Shown here: piece by piece, positions 1 through 7,501 of the stretch
How the letters are laid out: each line of letters begins with the position of its first letter
Position numbering within the stretch: position 1 is the first letter of the stretch
Source of the DNA: Pseudosulfitobacter pseudonitzschiae
Lineage (GTDB): Bacteria; Pseudomonadota; Alphaproteobacteria; Rhodobacterales; Rhodobacteraceae
DNA length: 64,000 nt
Assembly (NCBI RefSeq): GCF_900129395.1
Contig: NZ_FQVP01000001.1
Location: 372,001 to 436,000, forward strand
Reading direction: 5' to 3'
The notes under the pieces: model-generated
The model's database searches: none
What the model was told of the DNA's origin: nothing
The model's input: only the letters and a program-made list of their open reading frames with translations
Translations under genes and position numbers: made by a program

Positions 1-624
1 GCCGCAGGCACCGCCGACCGCGCCGCCCTGCAAACCGAACTGTTCAGCAAGGATTTCCTGATCGAACGCCCGCTGCTCGATGCCATGCGCCCCGACGAAA
101 ACGGCGCGCCGGTCCTGCTGATCGACGAATTGGACCGCACCGACGAGCCCTTCGAGGCCTACCTGCTTGAAGCGCTCAGCGACTTTCAGGTCACCATTCC
201 CGAACTGGGCACCATCAAGGCCCCCGAGCCGCCCATCGTCATCCTGACCTCGAACCGCACCCGCGAAGTGCACGACGCGCTGAAACGCCGCTGTCTCTAT
301 CACTGGGTCGATTACCCCGATTTCGACCGCGAAATGGACATCCTGACCGCCCGCGCGCCCGAAGCGGCCGAAAACCTCAGCCGCGAGGTCGTGGCCTTTG
401 TCCAGCAGTTGCGCACCGAGGATCTGTTCAAGAAACCGGGCGTGGCCGAAACCATCGACTGGGCCAAATGCCTGCTGGCGCTGGACGTGCTGACCCTGTC
501 GCCCGAGGTCATCGCCGACACGCTGGGGGCCGTGCTGAAATACCAGGACGACATCGCCAAGCTGCAAGGCTCCGAGGCCAAACGCCTGCTGGATCAGGCC
601 CGCGCCAGTCTGGAGCCGACCTGA
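1..624 (+). CDS. MoxR-family AAA+ ATPase, CoxD-like (5' end outside window)
   Basis: This is the C-terminal 207 codons of an AAA+ ATPase; the frame is open from base 1, so the start and Walker A lie upstream. The Walker B motif VLLIDELDR is at visible residues 38-46, sensor 1 ILTSN at about 81-85, and the basic ALKRRC stretch with the likely arginine finger at about 93-98. MoxR ATPases act as chaperones that insert cofactors or assemble complexes together with a VWA-domain partner. Here the next gene, 59 bases downstream, is exactly such a partner of the CoxE type, so the pair matches CoxD/CoxE of CO dehydrogenase maturation or a related molybdoenzyme. No CO dehydrogenase structural gene is visible, so the client is unknown. 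The family call is sure; the CoxD role is inferred. Confidence 0.9.
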   Translation, partial: AAGTADRAALQTELFSKDFLIERPLLDAMRPDENGAPVLLIDELDRTDEPFEAYLLEALSDFQVTIPELGTIKAPEPPIVILTSNRTREVHDALKRRCLYHWVDYPDFDREMDILTARAPEAAENLSREVVAFVQQLRTEDLFKKPGVAETIDWAKCLLALDVLTLSPEVIADTLGAVLKYQDDIAKLQGSEAKRLLDQARASLEPT

Positions 625-683
625 TGTTTCTTTTGGCCCAAAATATCCCGGAGGTCCGGGGGCTGGCTCCCGCAGGCTGACGC

Positions 684-1943
684 ATGGTCGAATATCCCGC
701 CCTCGAACTGCCCGAAAACCCGCGCCTTGCGGGCAACATCACCCATTTCGCCCGCGCCCTGCGCCGCGCGGGCCTGCCCATCGGGCCGGGCCGCGTCATC
801 GACGCCATTCGCGCGGTCGAGACCGCAGGCTTTACCGAGCGGCGCGATTTCTACTGGACCCTGCACGCCTGCTTCGTGAACCGCCCCGAACACCGCGTGA
901 TCTTTCGCCAGATTTTCCGGCTGTATTGGCGCGATCCGCGCTATCTGGAACATATGATGGCCGCGATGCTGCCCGCCATTCGCGGGGTGCAGGAGGAACG
1001 CGCAGGCCAGGCCGGCGAGAAACGCGCGGCCGAGGCGCTGCTGGACGGGGCCGAAGCGCCTGATTTCGACCCTGACAAAGACGATGACGACGGCGAGACC
1101 GAGATCGAAGTCGATGCCAGCTTTACCACCTCGGCGCAGGAAAAGCTGAAAACGCTGGACTTTGAGCAGATGAGCACCGCCGAGATGGCCGCCGCCAAGC
1201 GGATGCTGGCACGGATGCGCCTGCCGGTCGAACCGATGCCCACCCGCCGGATGCAGGCGGCGTTGCGGGGTGGCGTGGCCCCCGCGAAAACCCTGCGCGC
1301 CGCGATGCGCACCGGCGGTGAAATCCGTACCATCGCCCGCCGCGCGCCGCGCACACGCTGGCCCAATCTGGTGGTGCTCTGCGACATTTCCGGCTCGATG
1401 AGCCAGTATTCGCGGGTCGTCCTGCATTTCCTGCACGCGGTCAGCAACGCCAAGGGGGCAGGCTGGGCAAAGGTCCACGCCTTTACCTTTGGCACGCGGC
1501 TGACCAACATCACCCGCCATCTGGACCACCGCGACGTTGACGCCGCCCTTGCCGCCGCCGGCGCCGAAGCGCAGGACTGGGAAGGCGGCACGCGCATCGG
1601 AGAGTGTATCGAGGCGTTCAACCGCGACTGGTCACGGCGCGTGCTGGGGCAGGGGGCCGTGGTGCTGCTGATCACCGACGGCCTGGACCGCGGCGCCCCC
1701 GAGGTGCTGGCCAAGCAGATGCAACGCCTGCACCTGTCGGCGAAACGGCTGATCTGGCTGAACCCCTTGCTGCGCTGGGACGCATTCGCCCCCAAGGCGC
1801 GCGGCATCGCGGCCATGTTGCCCCACGTGGACAGCTTTCGCGCCGGCCATTCGATCGCCTCGCTTGAGGAACTGGCCGAGGTGATCTCGCGCAAGGACGA
1901 CGTGGGCGAAAAGGCGCGGCTGATGGGGCTGATCGGGAAGTGA
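684..1943 (+). CDS. VWA-domain protein, CoxE family
   Basis: This is a 419-residue protein of the CoxE family (VWA containing CoxE-like). The VWA domain occupies the C-terminal half. The MIDAS metal site is seen as DISGS at residues 234-238, with a later GGTRIG threonine and LLITDG aspartate. The middle (about 120-150) is acidic and low in complexity. An in-frame TGA directly before the ATG at 684 fixes the start, although the ribosome site is weak, which fits translational coupling to the ATPase upstream. In known systems MoxR/CoxD and CoxE work as a pair to mature the CO dehydrogenase active site. Client enzyme not visible here. Confidence 0.9.
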   Translation: MVEYPALELPENPRLAGNITHFARALRRAGLPIGPGRVIDAIRAVETAGFTERRDFYWTLHACFVNRPEHRVIFRQIFRLYWRDPRYLEHMMAAMLPAIRGVQEERAGQAGEKRAAEALLDGAEAPDFDPDKDDDDGETEIEVDASFTTSAQEKLKTLDFEQMSTAEMAAAKRMLARMRLPVEPMPTRRMQAALRGGVAPAKTLRAAMRTGGEIRTIARRAPRTRWPNLVVLCDISGSMSQYSRVVLHFLHAVSNAKGAGWAKVHAFTFGTRLTNITRHLDHRDVDAALAAAGAEAQDWEGGTRIGECIEAFNRDWSRRVLGQGAVVLLITDGLDRGAPEVLAKQMQRLHLSAKRLIWLNPLLRWDAFAPKARGIAAMLPHVDSFRAGHSIASLEELAEVISRKDDVGEKARLMGLIGK

Positions 1944-2029
1944 GCGCCATTGCCACAAAGGGGCTTGCCTACCACACACGACGCACCTTCATGCAGGGCT
2001 TGGTGGTTGGGGCTGGCGTTTGTTGTCGC

Positions 2030-2268
2030 GGCGAATGTCTGGTTTGAGCCCTCTCCGCATTCCCCAAGCGCGGAACAAAGGCCGCAGGCCGCCGCGCATC
2101 GCCGGGCCGTCCGCCGGCACGGCGATTTGGCTGCTGTTGTGCGTGACGGACAGGTGGGATGTGTTTGGCTGCTATTAAGTGGCAGACACTGAGGTCGGAT
2201 CGCCGCACCACGGCCCGACGATGCGCGGCTTCGCACTCCATTTCAAACGGCAGCAAAGTCCGCCCATC
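2030..2268 (+). repeat. Dispersed intergenic repeat family A, copy 1
   Basis: This element fills most of the 399-base gap between the CoxE-like and DUF4239 genes. Its core (2065-2234) matches the reverse complement of 25667-25835 almost base for base, with weaker similarity extending to about 2030 and 2268. It is rich in short hairpins with three-base loops, such as GGCC-GCA-GGCC, and contains TTAAGTGGCA at 2174-2183, which also occurs in family B. No convincing coding frame is seen in it. The rest of the gap (1944-2029) shows nothing I can name. The repeat is directly visible; its nature (palindromic mini-element or structured RNA) is unknown. Confidence 0.85.
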
Positions 2269-2342
2269 CCCCCCCACACACAATCCAAGTAGACCTGCGC
2301 ACCGTCCCCGCCTAAGCTTCCCTCACGCCGTGGGAGAACACG

Positions 2343-3110
2343 ATGCACCTACACGAACTGGCCATGGGCATCGGCATCGCCCTGATCAACATCGTTGCCG
2401 TCTACGTCATCTACGGCATCACCCGCGCCATCTGGGGCGGGCGGCAGACGACCGAGACCAAGGACCTGGCGGGGTCGATCATTTTCCGCGTGGCCTCGCT
2501 TCAGGGGCTGATCCTGGCCCTGGTCTTTGCGCAAGAGCTGCAAAACTACTCGGAAATCCGCGCCGATCTGGTGACCGAGGCCACGGCCGTCGCCGATGTG
2601 TTCAACGACATCCGCCGCTATGACACGCCGGAAATGCAGCAGGTGCAGACCACGCTGGCCACCTATGTCCGCCACGTGATCAACCACGAATGGGAGGCGC
2701 TGTCGAAAACCGGCAAGCTGTCGGGGCAGGGATGGCAGTACCGAGAAGAGGTCTACCAGACCGCGCTGGACCTTGACCCGCAAACGCCGCGCCAGACCGA
2801 CCTGCGCGCGCATATGATACAGGCCACCCAGAAAATCGCGGAACTGCGCCAAAAGCGTGAAAACAGCGCCGTGCACGCGCTGTCGGGGCTGTTCTGGTTC
2901 GCAGCCATCACCGGCGTGATCTGCGTCGCGGTGCCATATTTTATCTATCCGCCGACGCCGCTGCATCTGGCGCTGTTGTCGCTGTATGGCGGCTATACCG
3001 GCGTGATCATGTACGTGATTTACGCCTTTTCCGACCCGTTTTCCCAGCCGGGGGCCTTGCCGCCCACAGCCTTTACCCAATTGCTGTTGGGGGAAATGGG
3101 ACAGTATTAG
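2343..3110 (+). CDS. DUF4239 (bestrophin-like) membrane protein
   Basis: This is a 255-residue membrane protein. Hydrophobic segments lie at about residues 8-28 and, as a pair, at about 180-203 and 210-232, with a soluble charged helical region between. The spacing and the N-terminal region SIIFRVASLQGLILALVFA match the DUF4239 family, annotated as bestrophin-like. Function in bacteria is not established. GGGAGA lies six bases before the ATG at 2343. The gene stands alone between repeat copy A1 and the convergent purL. Confidence 0.75.
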   Translation: MHLHELAMGIGIALINIVAVYVIYGITRAIWGGRQTTETKDLAGSIIFRVASLQGLILALVFAQELQNYSEIRADLVTEATAVADVFNDIRRYDTPEMQQVQTTLATYVRHVINHEWEALSKTGKLSGQGWQYREEVYQTALDLDPQTPRQTDLRAHMIQATQKIAELRQKRENSAVHALSGLFWFAAITGVICVAVPYFIYPPTPLHLALLSLYGGYTGVIMYVIYAFSDPFSQPGALPPTAFTQLLLGEMGQY

Positions 3111-3114
3111 CGAA

Positions 3115-3130
3115 CGGGGCCGCAGCCCCG
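3115..3130. terminator. Hairpin between convergent genes
   Basis: CGGGGC and GCCCCG pair around a CGCA loop in the 26-base gap between the stop of the DUF4239 gene and the stop of purL. It lacks a clear T-run, so it is only a probable shared terminator. Confidence 0.45.
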
Positions 3131-3136
3131 CCCGAT

Positions 3137-5296
3137 TTACGCAACCGCAGCGGCAAAGCTGGTGCGGAACACCTGCGCCAGATCGGCCAGCGGGGCCGAA
3201 ACCGACCCGAACCGCACCTGATCGCCGCCGAATTTGCCCACGGAAATCACCGGCACACCGGCTTGTCCGGCGGCTGTCATCAGCGCCTCGGCCTTGTCAA
3301 AGTTGCAGGCGACGAGATACCGCGCCTGATCCTCGCCGAACAGCGTCGGCGTGTCGGACGCGTCCAGCGTCACGCCAACGCCGGTCTTCTCGGCCAGCTC
3401 GAAGGCCGCCAGCGCCAGACCGCCATCGGAAAGGTCCGTGCAGGCGGTGATCAGATCGCGGTTGTCGCGGATGAACTGGCCGTGCTTGGCCTCGGCCTCC
3501 AGATCCACATGCGGCGCGTCGCCCTCGATGCGGCCAAAGACTTCGGACAACAGCGCAGACTGACCCAGATGCCCCGTGGTTTCCCCGATCAACAGGGCCA
3601 CATGACCATCACGCACGTCACAGCCGATGATCTCGTCGCTGTGGTACAGGATGCCCACCGCGCCGATGGTCGGCGTTGGCAGGATGCCCTTGCCGTCGGT
3701 TTCGTTGTACAGCGACACGTTGCCCGAGACGATGGGCATGTCCAGCGCCGCGACCGCTTCACCGATGCCTTTGATCGCGCCGACGAACTGGCCCATGATC
3801 TCGGGCTTTTCGGGGTTGCCAAAGTTCAGGTTGTCCGTTGTCGCCAAGGGCTTGGCCCCCACGGCGCAGAGGTTGCGATAGGATTCGGCGACGGCCTGTT
3901 TGCCACCCTCGACCGGGTTCGCCTTGACATAGCGCGGGGTCACGTCCGACGTGAAGGCCAGCGATTTGTCGGTGCCGTGGATGCGCACGATGCCCGCGCC
4001 CAGACCCGGCGTGCGGGCGCTGTCGGCCATGACCATGGTGTCGTATTGCTCGTACACCCACTGTTTGCCCGCATAGTTGGGCGACGCCAGCAGCGCGCGC
4101 AGACCGTCAATGGGGTCGATCCCCGGCACATCGGCCAGCGGTGCGGCGGCAGGGGTCTCGACCCACGGACGGTCGTATTCGGGCGCGGAGCTGGCCAGCT
4201 TCGACAGCGGCAGGTCGGCCATCGTCTCGCCATTGTAGACGATGTGGAAACGATCCTCGGGGATTGTTTCCCCGACGATGGCGAAATCCAGGTCCCATTT
4301 GTCGAACACCGCCTTGGCCTCGGCCTCAAGCTCGGGGCGCAGCACCATCAACATGCGTTCCTGCGATTCCGACAGCATCATCTCATAGGCCGTCATATGC
4401 GTTTCGCGCACCGGTACGTTTTCCAGATGCAGGCGAATGCCCAGCTTGCCCTTGTCGCCCATTTCCACGGCGGAACAGGTCAGACCGGCGGCCCCCATGT
4501 CCTGAATCGAAATCACCGCACCGGTCGCCATCAGCTCCAGCGTCGCCTCCATCAGGCGCTTTTCGGTGAACGGGTCGCCCACCTGAACCGTGGGGCGCTT
4601 GTCCTCGATGGTGTCGTCAAACTCGGCCGACGCCATGGTGGCCCCGCCGACACCGTCGCGGCCCGTCTTGGCACCCAGATACACCACAGGCATGCCAACA
4701 CCCGAAGCCGCCGAATAGAAAATCTTGTCCGCATCCGCCAGACCGGCGGCAAAGGCGTTCACAAGGCAGTTGCCGTTATACGCAGGGTCAAACCGCACTT
4801 CGCCGCCCACACAAGGCACGCCGAAACAGTTGCCATAGCCACCCACGCCGGCCACGACACCGTTGACCAGCTGCCGCGTCTTGTGGTGCGACGGCTCGCC
4901 AAAACTCAGCGAGTTCATCGACGCAATCGGGCGCGCGCCCATGGTGAACACGTCACGCAGAATGCCGCCCACACCGGTGGCAGCCCCCTGATAGGGTTCG
5001 ATATACGAGGGGTGGTTGTGGCTTTCCATCTTGAACACCACGGCCTGACCGTCACCAATGTCGACCACGCCCGCGTTCTCGCCGGGGCCGCAGATCACTT
5101 GCGGGCCATCGGTGGGCAGGGTGCGCAGCCATTTCTTGGAGGACTTGTACGAACAATGTTCGTTCCACATGGCCGAGAAAATGCCAAGTTCGGTAAATGT
5201 CGGTTCCCGCCCGATGATCTCCAGCAGCCGCTGGTATTCATCGACGCTCAGCCCGTGGCTGGCGATCAGGTCAGGTGTGATTGCTGGTTCGGTCAT
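3137..5296 (-). CDS. purL: Phosphoribosylformylglycinamidine synthase subunit PurL
   Basis: This is a 719-residue PurL, the synthetase subunit that uses ATP and glutamine-derived ammonia to make FGAM in step four of purine synthesis. The length matches the small bacterial PurL that works with separate PurS and PurQ, which are not in this window. The active-site region [17 protein letters not shown] is at residues 41-57 with the key histidine at 47. The glycine-rich ATP and metal motifs follow in both halves. The frame is open further upstream, but [10 protein letters not shown] at 5296 is the family-like start and has GGGGGA about ten bases before it. The gene is monocistronic here. Confidence 0.96.
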   Translation of the reverse strand: MTEPAITPDLIASHGLSVDEYQRLLEIIGREPTFTELGIFSAMWNEHCSYKSSKKWLRTLPTDGPQVICGPGENAGVVDIGDGQAVVFKMESHNHPSYIEPYQGAATGVGGILRDVFTMGARPIASMNSLSFGEPSHHKTRQLVNGVVAGVGGYGNCFGVPCVGGEVRFDPAYNGNCLVNAFAAGLADADKIFYSAASGVGMPVVYLGAKTGRDGVGGATMASAEFDDTIEDKRPTVQVGDPFTEKRLMEATLELMATGAVISIQDMGAAGLTCSAVEMGDKGKLGIRLHLENVPVRETHMTAYEMMLSESQERMLMVLRPELEAEAKAVFDKWDLDFAIVGETIPEDRFHIVYNGETMADLPLSKLASSAPEYDRPWVETPAAAPLADVPGIDPIDGLRALLASPNYAGKQWVYEQYDTMVMADSARTPGLGAGIVRIHGTDKSLAFTSDVTPRYVKANPVEGGKQAVAESYRNLCAVGAKPLATTDNLNFGNPEKPEIMGQFVGAIKGIGEAVAALDMPIVSGNVSLYNETDGKGILPTPTIGAVGILYHSDEIIGCDVRDGHVALLIGETTGHLGQSALLSEVFGRIEGDAPHVDLEAEAKHGQFIRDNRDLITACTDLSDGGLALAAFELAEKTGVGVTLDASDTPTLFGEDQARYLVACNFDKAEALMTAAGQAGVPVISVGKFGGDQVRFGSVSAPLADLAQVFRTSFAAAVA

Positions 5297-5390
5297 GCGC
5301 CCATGTCCCCCGTGACAGATGTGGCCTGTCTTTATGGCAGCTTGGCGCGCGGGGAAAGGGGGGAGGGCCGGATTTGTACACGGCAAAAAG

Positions 5391-5427
5391 AAAGGCCGTG
5401 CTGAGAGGTAAAGAAAGCACGGCCTTT
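5391..5427. terminator. Strong 12-bp hairpin terminator
   Basis: AAAGGCCGTGCT (5391-5402) and its perfect complement (5416-5427) flank a 13-base loop. It lies between the end of the leftward PRC-barrel gene and the start of leftward purL, so it should stop readthrough into purL. Confidence 0.75.
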
Positions 5428-5439
5428 CGATATCAAACC

Positions 5440-5458
5440 GCCCCCCGAAACGGGGGGC
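5440..5458 (-). terminator. GC-only hairpin behind PRC-barrel gene
   Basis: GCCCCCC and GGGGGGC pair around GAAAC, 15 bases beyond the PRC-barrel stop codon. With the AT-flanked hairpin at 5391-5427 it forms a tandem terminator for leftward transcription. Confidence 0.6.
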
Positions 5459-5473
5459 AGTAAGATCTAGGGA

Positions 5474-6007
5474 TTAGGGCAAGGTCAGCGACTTGCGGTC
5501 GGCATAGTCGCCGCGGCCACCCTCTTCGGACGCCAGAACCATTTCATCCAGCGTCGAGCCCAGTTCGATTTTGCCGTTTTCCAGCATCACGTTGCCGGGT
5601 GTCACGGTGATGATCAGAACCTCGGTGTCGAATTTCGCAGACGCTTCGTCCGCCAGGTCAACGACCAGCTCGGGGTTGCCCTGCGCCGAGGTGTTCACGT
5701 TCTCGATCGTGCCGATGACCATGCCGTCGGTGGTTTCCAGGTTCTCACCGCGTGCGTTGCTCAGAGCGCGGAAAGCATCTTGCGACATCGCGATCTGGTT
5801 GGTGTCGAATTCGGCATAGCCGTTCGACACACGCTGGTTGGTGGTGTCGTACTGGAACTGGTTCGAAGCGACGGGGTTTTCTTTGCCACCGTCAAATGCG
5901 GGCGAGCCGCTCTTCAGGTCAGGGTTGGCAGTGTTGTCCTGCGCCAGTGCGGGCACGGCGATCAAAGCGGCAATTGTGGCTGTCGTTGTCAAAAACTTGC
6001 GTGTCAT
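5474..6007 (-). CDS. Secreted PRC-barrel domain protein
   Basis: This is a 177-residue exported protein. The start MTRKFLTTT at 6007 gives a classical signal peptide ending PALAQ at about residue 22; AAAGG sits eight bases before it. The open frame extends 50 codons further upstream but without signal or ribosome site. The mature part contains a PRC-barrel-like fold (DGMVIGTIENVNTSAQG, then VLIITVTPGNVML). PRC barrels are small beta domains often found in ribosome maturation or envelope proteins; in Roseobacter-type bacteria short secreted versions are common with no known role. It is a single-gene transcript with two strong terminators behind it. Confidence 0.8.
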   Translation of the reverse strand: MTRKFLTTTATIAALIAVPALAQDNTANPDLKSGSPAFDGGKENPVASNQFQYDTTNQRVSNGYAEFDTNQIAMSQDAFRALSNARGENLETTDGMVIGTIENVNTSAQGNPELVVDLADEASAKFDTEVLIITVTPGNVMLENGKIELGSTLDEMVLASEEGGRGDYADRKSLTLP

Positions 6008-6426
6008 GTGTAATACCTTTCGTTTTGCGTTGCTGGTGGGACAACGGCAAAAGCAAGGCATAGGTTCCCCCTGATTTTGCTCAAAAATTTTTCGTGATCG
6101 GGGGAACTTTTCCGTGGTTTTGTGCATTAACGTGCGCGCCCGATCTATTACCCGCACTTACGGGCACTTTGCTACGGACACGCGGAGGCAGGTCGGAAAA
6201 AGAAATCTGCGCGCAGGCGTGTCCCCCCTGTGCCGGGGACTCCGTCAGATGGCTTCAGCCAAAAAAAAGGCCGAGCACGAAGCTCGGCCAAGTCCAACAG
6301 GGAGGTATGAAGATGATGCGCCGAAGGCAGTCATCGTCTTCACGGTCGATTTAGGTGCAGCACTGCTGCCAAACAAGGCGAATTGTGAACGCCGTGGTGA
6401 ATGGCCGCTATGCAAATGGTGCATGG
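6008..6426. other. 419-base gap between PRC-barrel and LysR genes
   Basis: The gap holds the promoter region of the PRC-barrel gene (right after 6007), a perfect leftward terminator at 6261-6289, and a very short rightward frame of 13 to 15 codons (6307-6354) with a strong GGGAGG site (see findings). Nothing else can be named. Confidence 0.5.
6261..6289 (-). terminator. Rho-independent terminator for the LysR gene
   Basis: Read leftward, GGCCGAGC-TTCGT-GCTCGGCC is followed by eight T. It lies about 140 bases beyond the LysR stop codon, implying a long 3' untranslated region. Confidence 0.85.
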
Positions 6427-7332
6427 CTAGGGTTTTAACTTACTTTTCAGCTGCTTGCGGTACAAAAGTATCTCTTCCTGCACAAAGTCCCTAAAGGCGG
6501 AAATGCGCTGGGAATGCCGCAGTTCTTCGGGATAGGCCAGAAAAACAGGGATATCTGCTGATTCCACCTGTGGCAGCACGCGCACCAGCTCGGGAAAGTC
6601 GTTTGCCAGATAGTCGGGCAGCACGCCGATTCCCAGATTATGCAGAACACCCTGCAAAACGCCGAAATAGTTGTTGACGGTCAGCATCGAGTTAACCTCG
6701 TAGGTCAGCAGCTCCTGAACCAGGCTGACACTGGCGCCGACCTGCGCGGAATCCAGGTTCTGGCAGATCAGCCGGTGGTCCTTGAGATCGTTCAGCTCGG
6801 TCGGCGTGCCGTTTTCCTTCAGGTATTGCGACGACGCAAACAGGCACATCTTTACCGCCATCAGCTTTTTGCGGATCAGATCGGCCTGGCTGGGTTCCTT
6901 CATGCGGATGGCCACGTCGGCTTCGCGCATGGGCAGGTCCAGCACCCGTTCCTCCAGCATCAGGTCAACGCGCAGGTCAGGATGCTTGGCATACAGCTTG
7001 GGCAGGCGCGGGGCCAGCCACAGGGTGCCGAAACCGGTTGTCGTGGTCACGCGCAGGTCGCCAAAGACTTCTTCCTCGCTGTCGCGGATGCGTGCGGCGG
7101 CGGCGTCCAGACGCTTTGTCATGGCGCTGGTGGCGTCAAACAGCAACTCGCCCTGTTCGGTCAGGATCAGGCCCCGCGCATGGCGGTGGAACAGCGTCGC
7201 GGCCAGCGATTCTTCCAGTCCGCGAATTTGACGGCTGACCGCAGACTGGCTGAGATTCAGCCGGTCGCCGGCATGGGTCAGGCTGCCTGCATCTGCCACG
7301 GCGTGAAATATTCTTAGCTTGTCCCAGTCCAT
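6427..7332 (-). CDS. LysR-family transcriptional regulator
   Basis: This is a 301-residue LysR-type regulator. The winged helix-turn-helix is at residues 1-60 (HAVADAGSLTHAGDRLNLSQ, then QIRGLEESL), followed by a linker helix and a two-lobed effector domain. The ATG at 7332 is preceded directly by a GTG that could also serve; AGAAAG lies in range of either. It is divergent from the indolepyruvate oxidoreductase gene, and a perfect AGGTCA-N7-TGACCT inverted repeat lies between them. LysR regulators usually control the divergent gene, so control of the oxidoreductase and of itself is the natural inference. The effector is unknown. Confidence 0.92.
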   Translation of the reverse strand: MDWDKLRIFHAVADAGSLTHAGDRLNLSQSAVSRQIRGLEESLAATLFHRHARGLILTEQGELLFDATSAMTKRLDAAAARIRDSEEEVFGDLRVTTTTGFGTLWLAPRLPKLYAKHPDLRVDLMLEERVLDLPMREADVAIRMKEPSQADLIRKKLMAVKMCLFASSQYLKENGTPTELNDLKDHRLICQNLDSAQVGASVSLVQELLTYEVNSMLTVNNYFGVLQGVLHNLGIGVLPDYLANDFPELVRVLPQVESADIPVFLAYPEELRHSQRISAFRDFVQEEILLYRKQLKSKLKP

Positions 7333-7433
7333 CACACTGCTTTCTGATCGTTAAGATCACCCTATAGTAAAAGACATGGAAACCTACCACTCGTCAAAAG
7401 GCCTGTGGCGATATTTCGCAATATTCACTATAC

Positions 7434-7452
7434 AGGTCATAGTTTGTGACCT
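7434..7452. promoter_or_regulatory. Candidate LysR operator
   Basis: AGGTCA (7434-7439) and TGACCT (7447-7452) form a perfect inverted repeat with a seven-base spacer and contain a T-N11-A core typical of LysR sites. It is in the divergent promoter region, 50 bases before the oxidoreductase start. Confidence 0.6.
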
Positions 7453-7501
7453 ATTATCGGGCTAAGTTGCGATTAAATGTTCCAAACTGGGAGGTGCGGA
7501 T

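Noticed and set aside
3263-5404. Long rightward frame opposite purL
   Set aside because: Antisense shadow of a firmly identified gene; composition is His/Arg/Gly-rich as expected from reverse reading.
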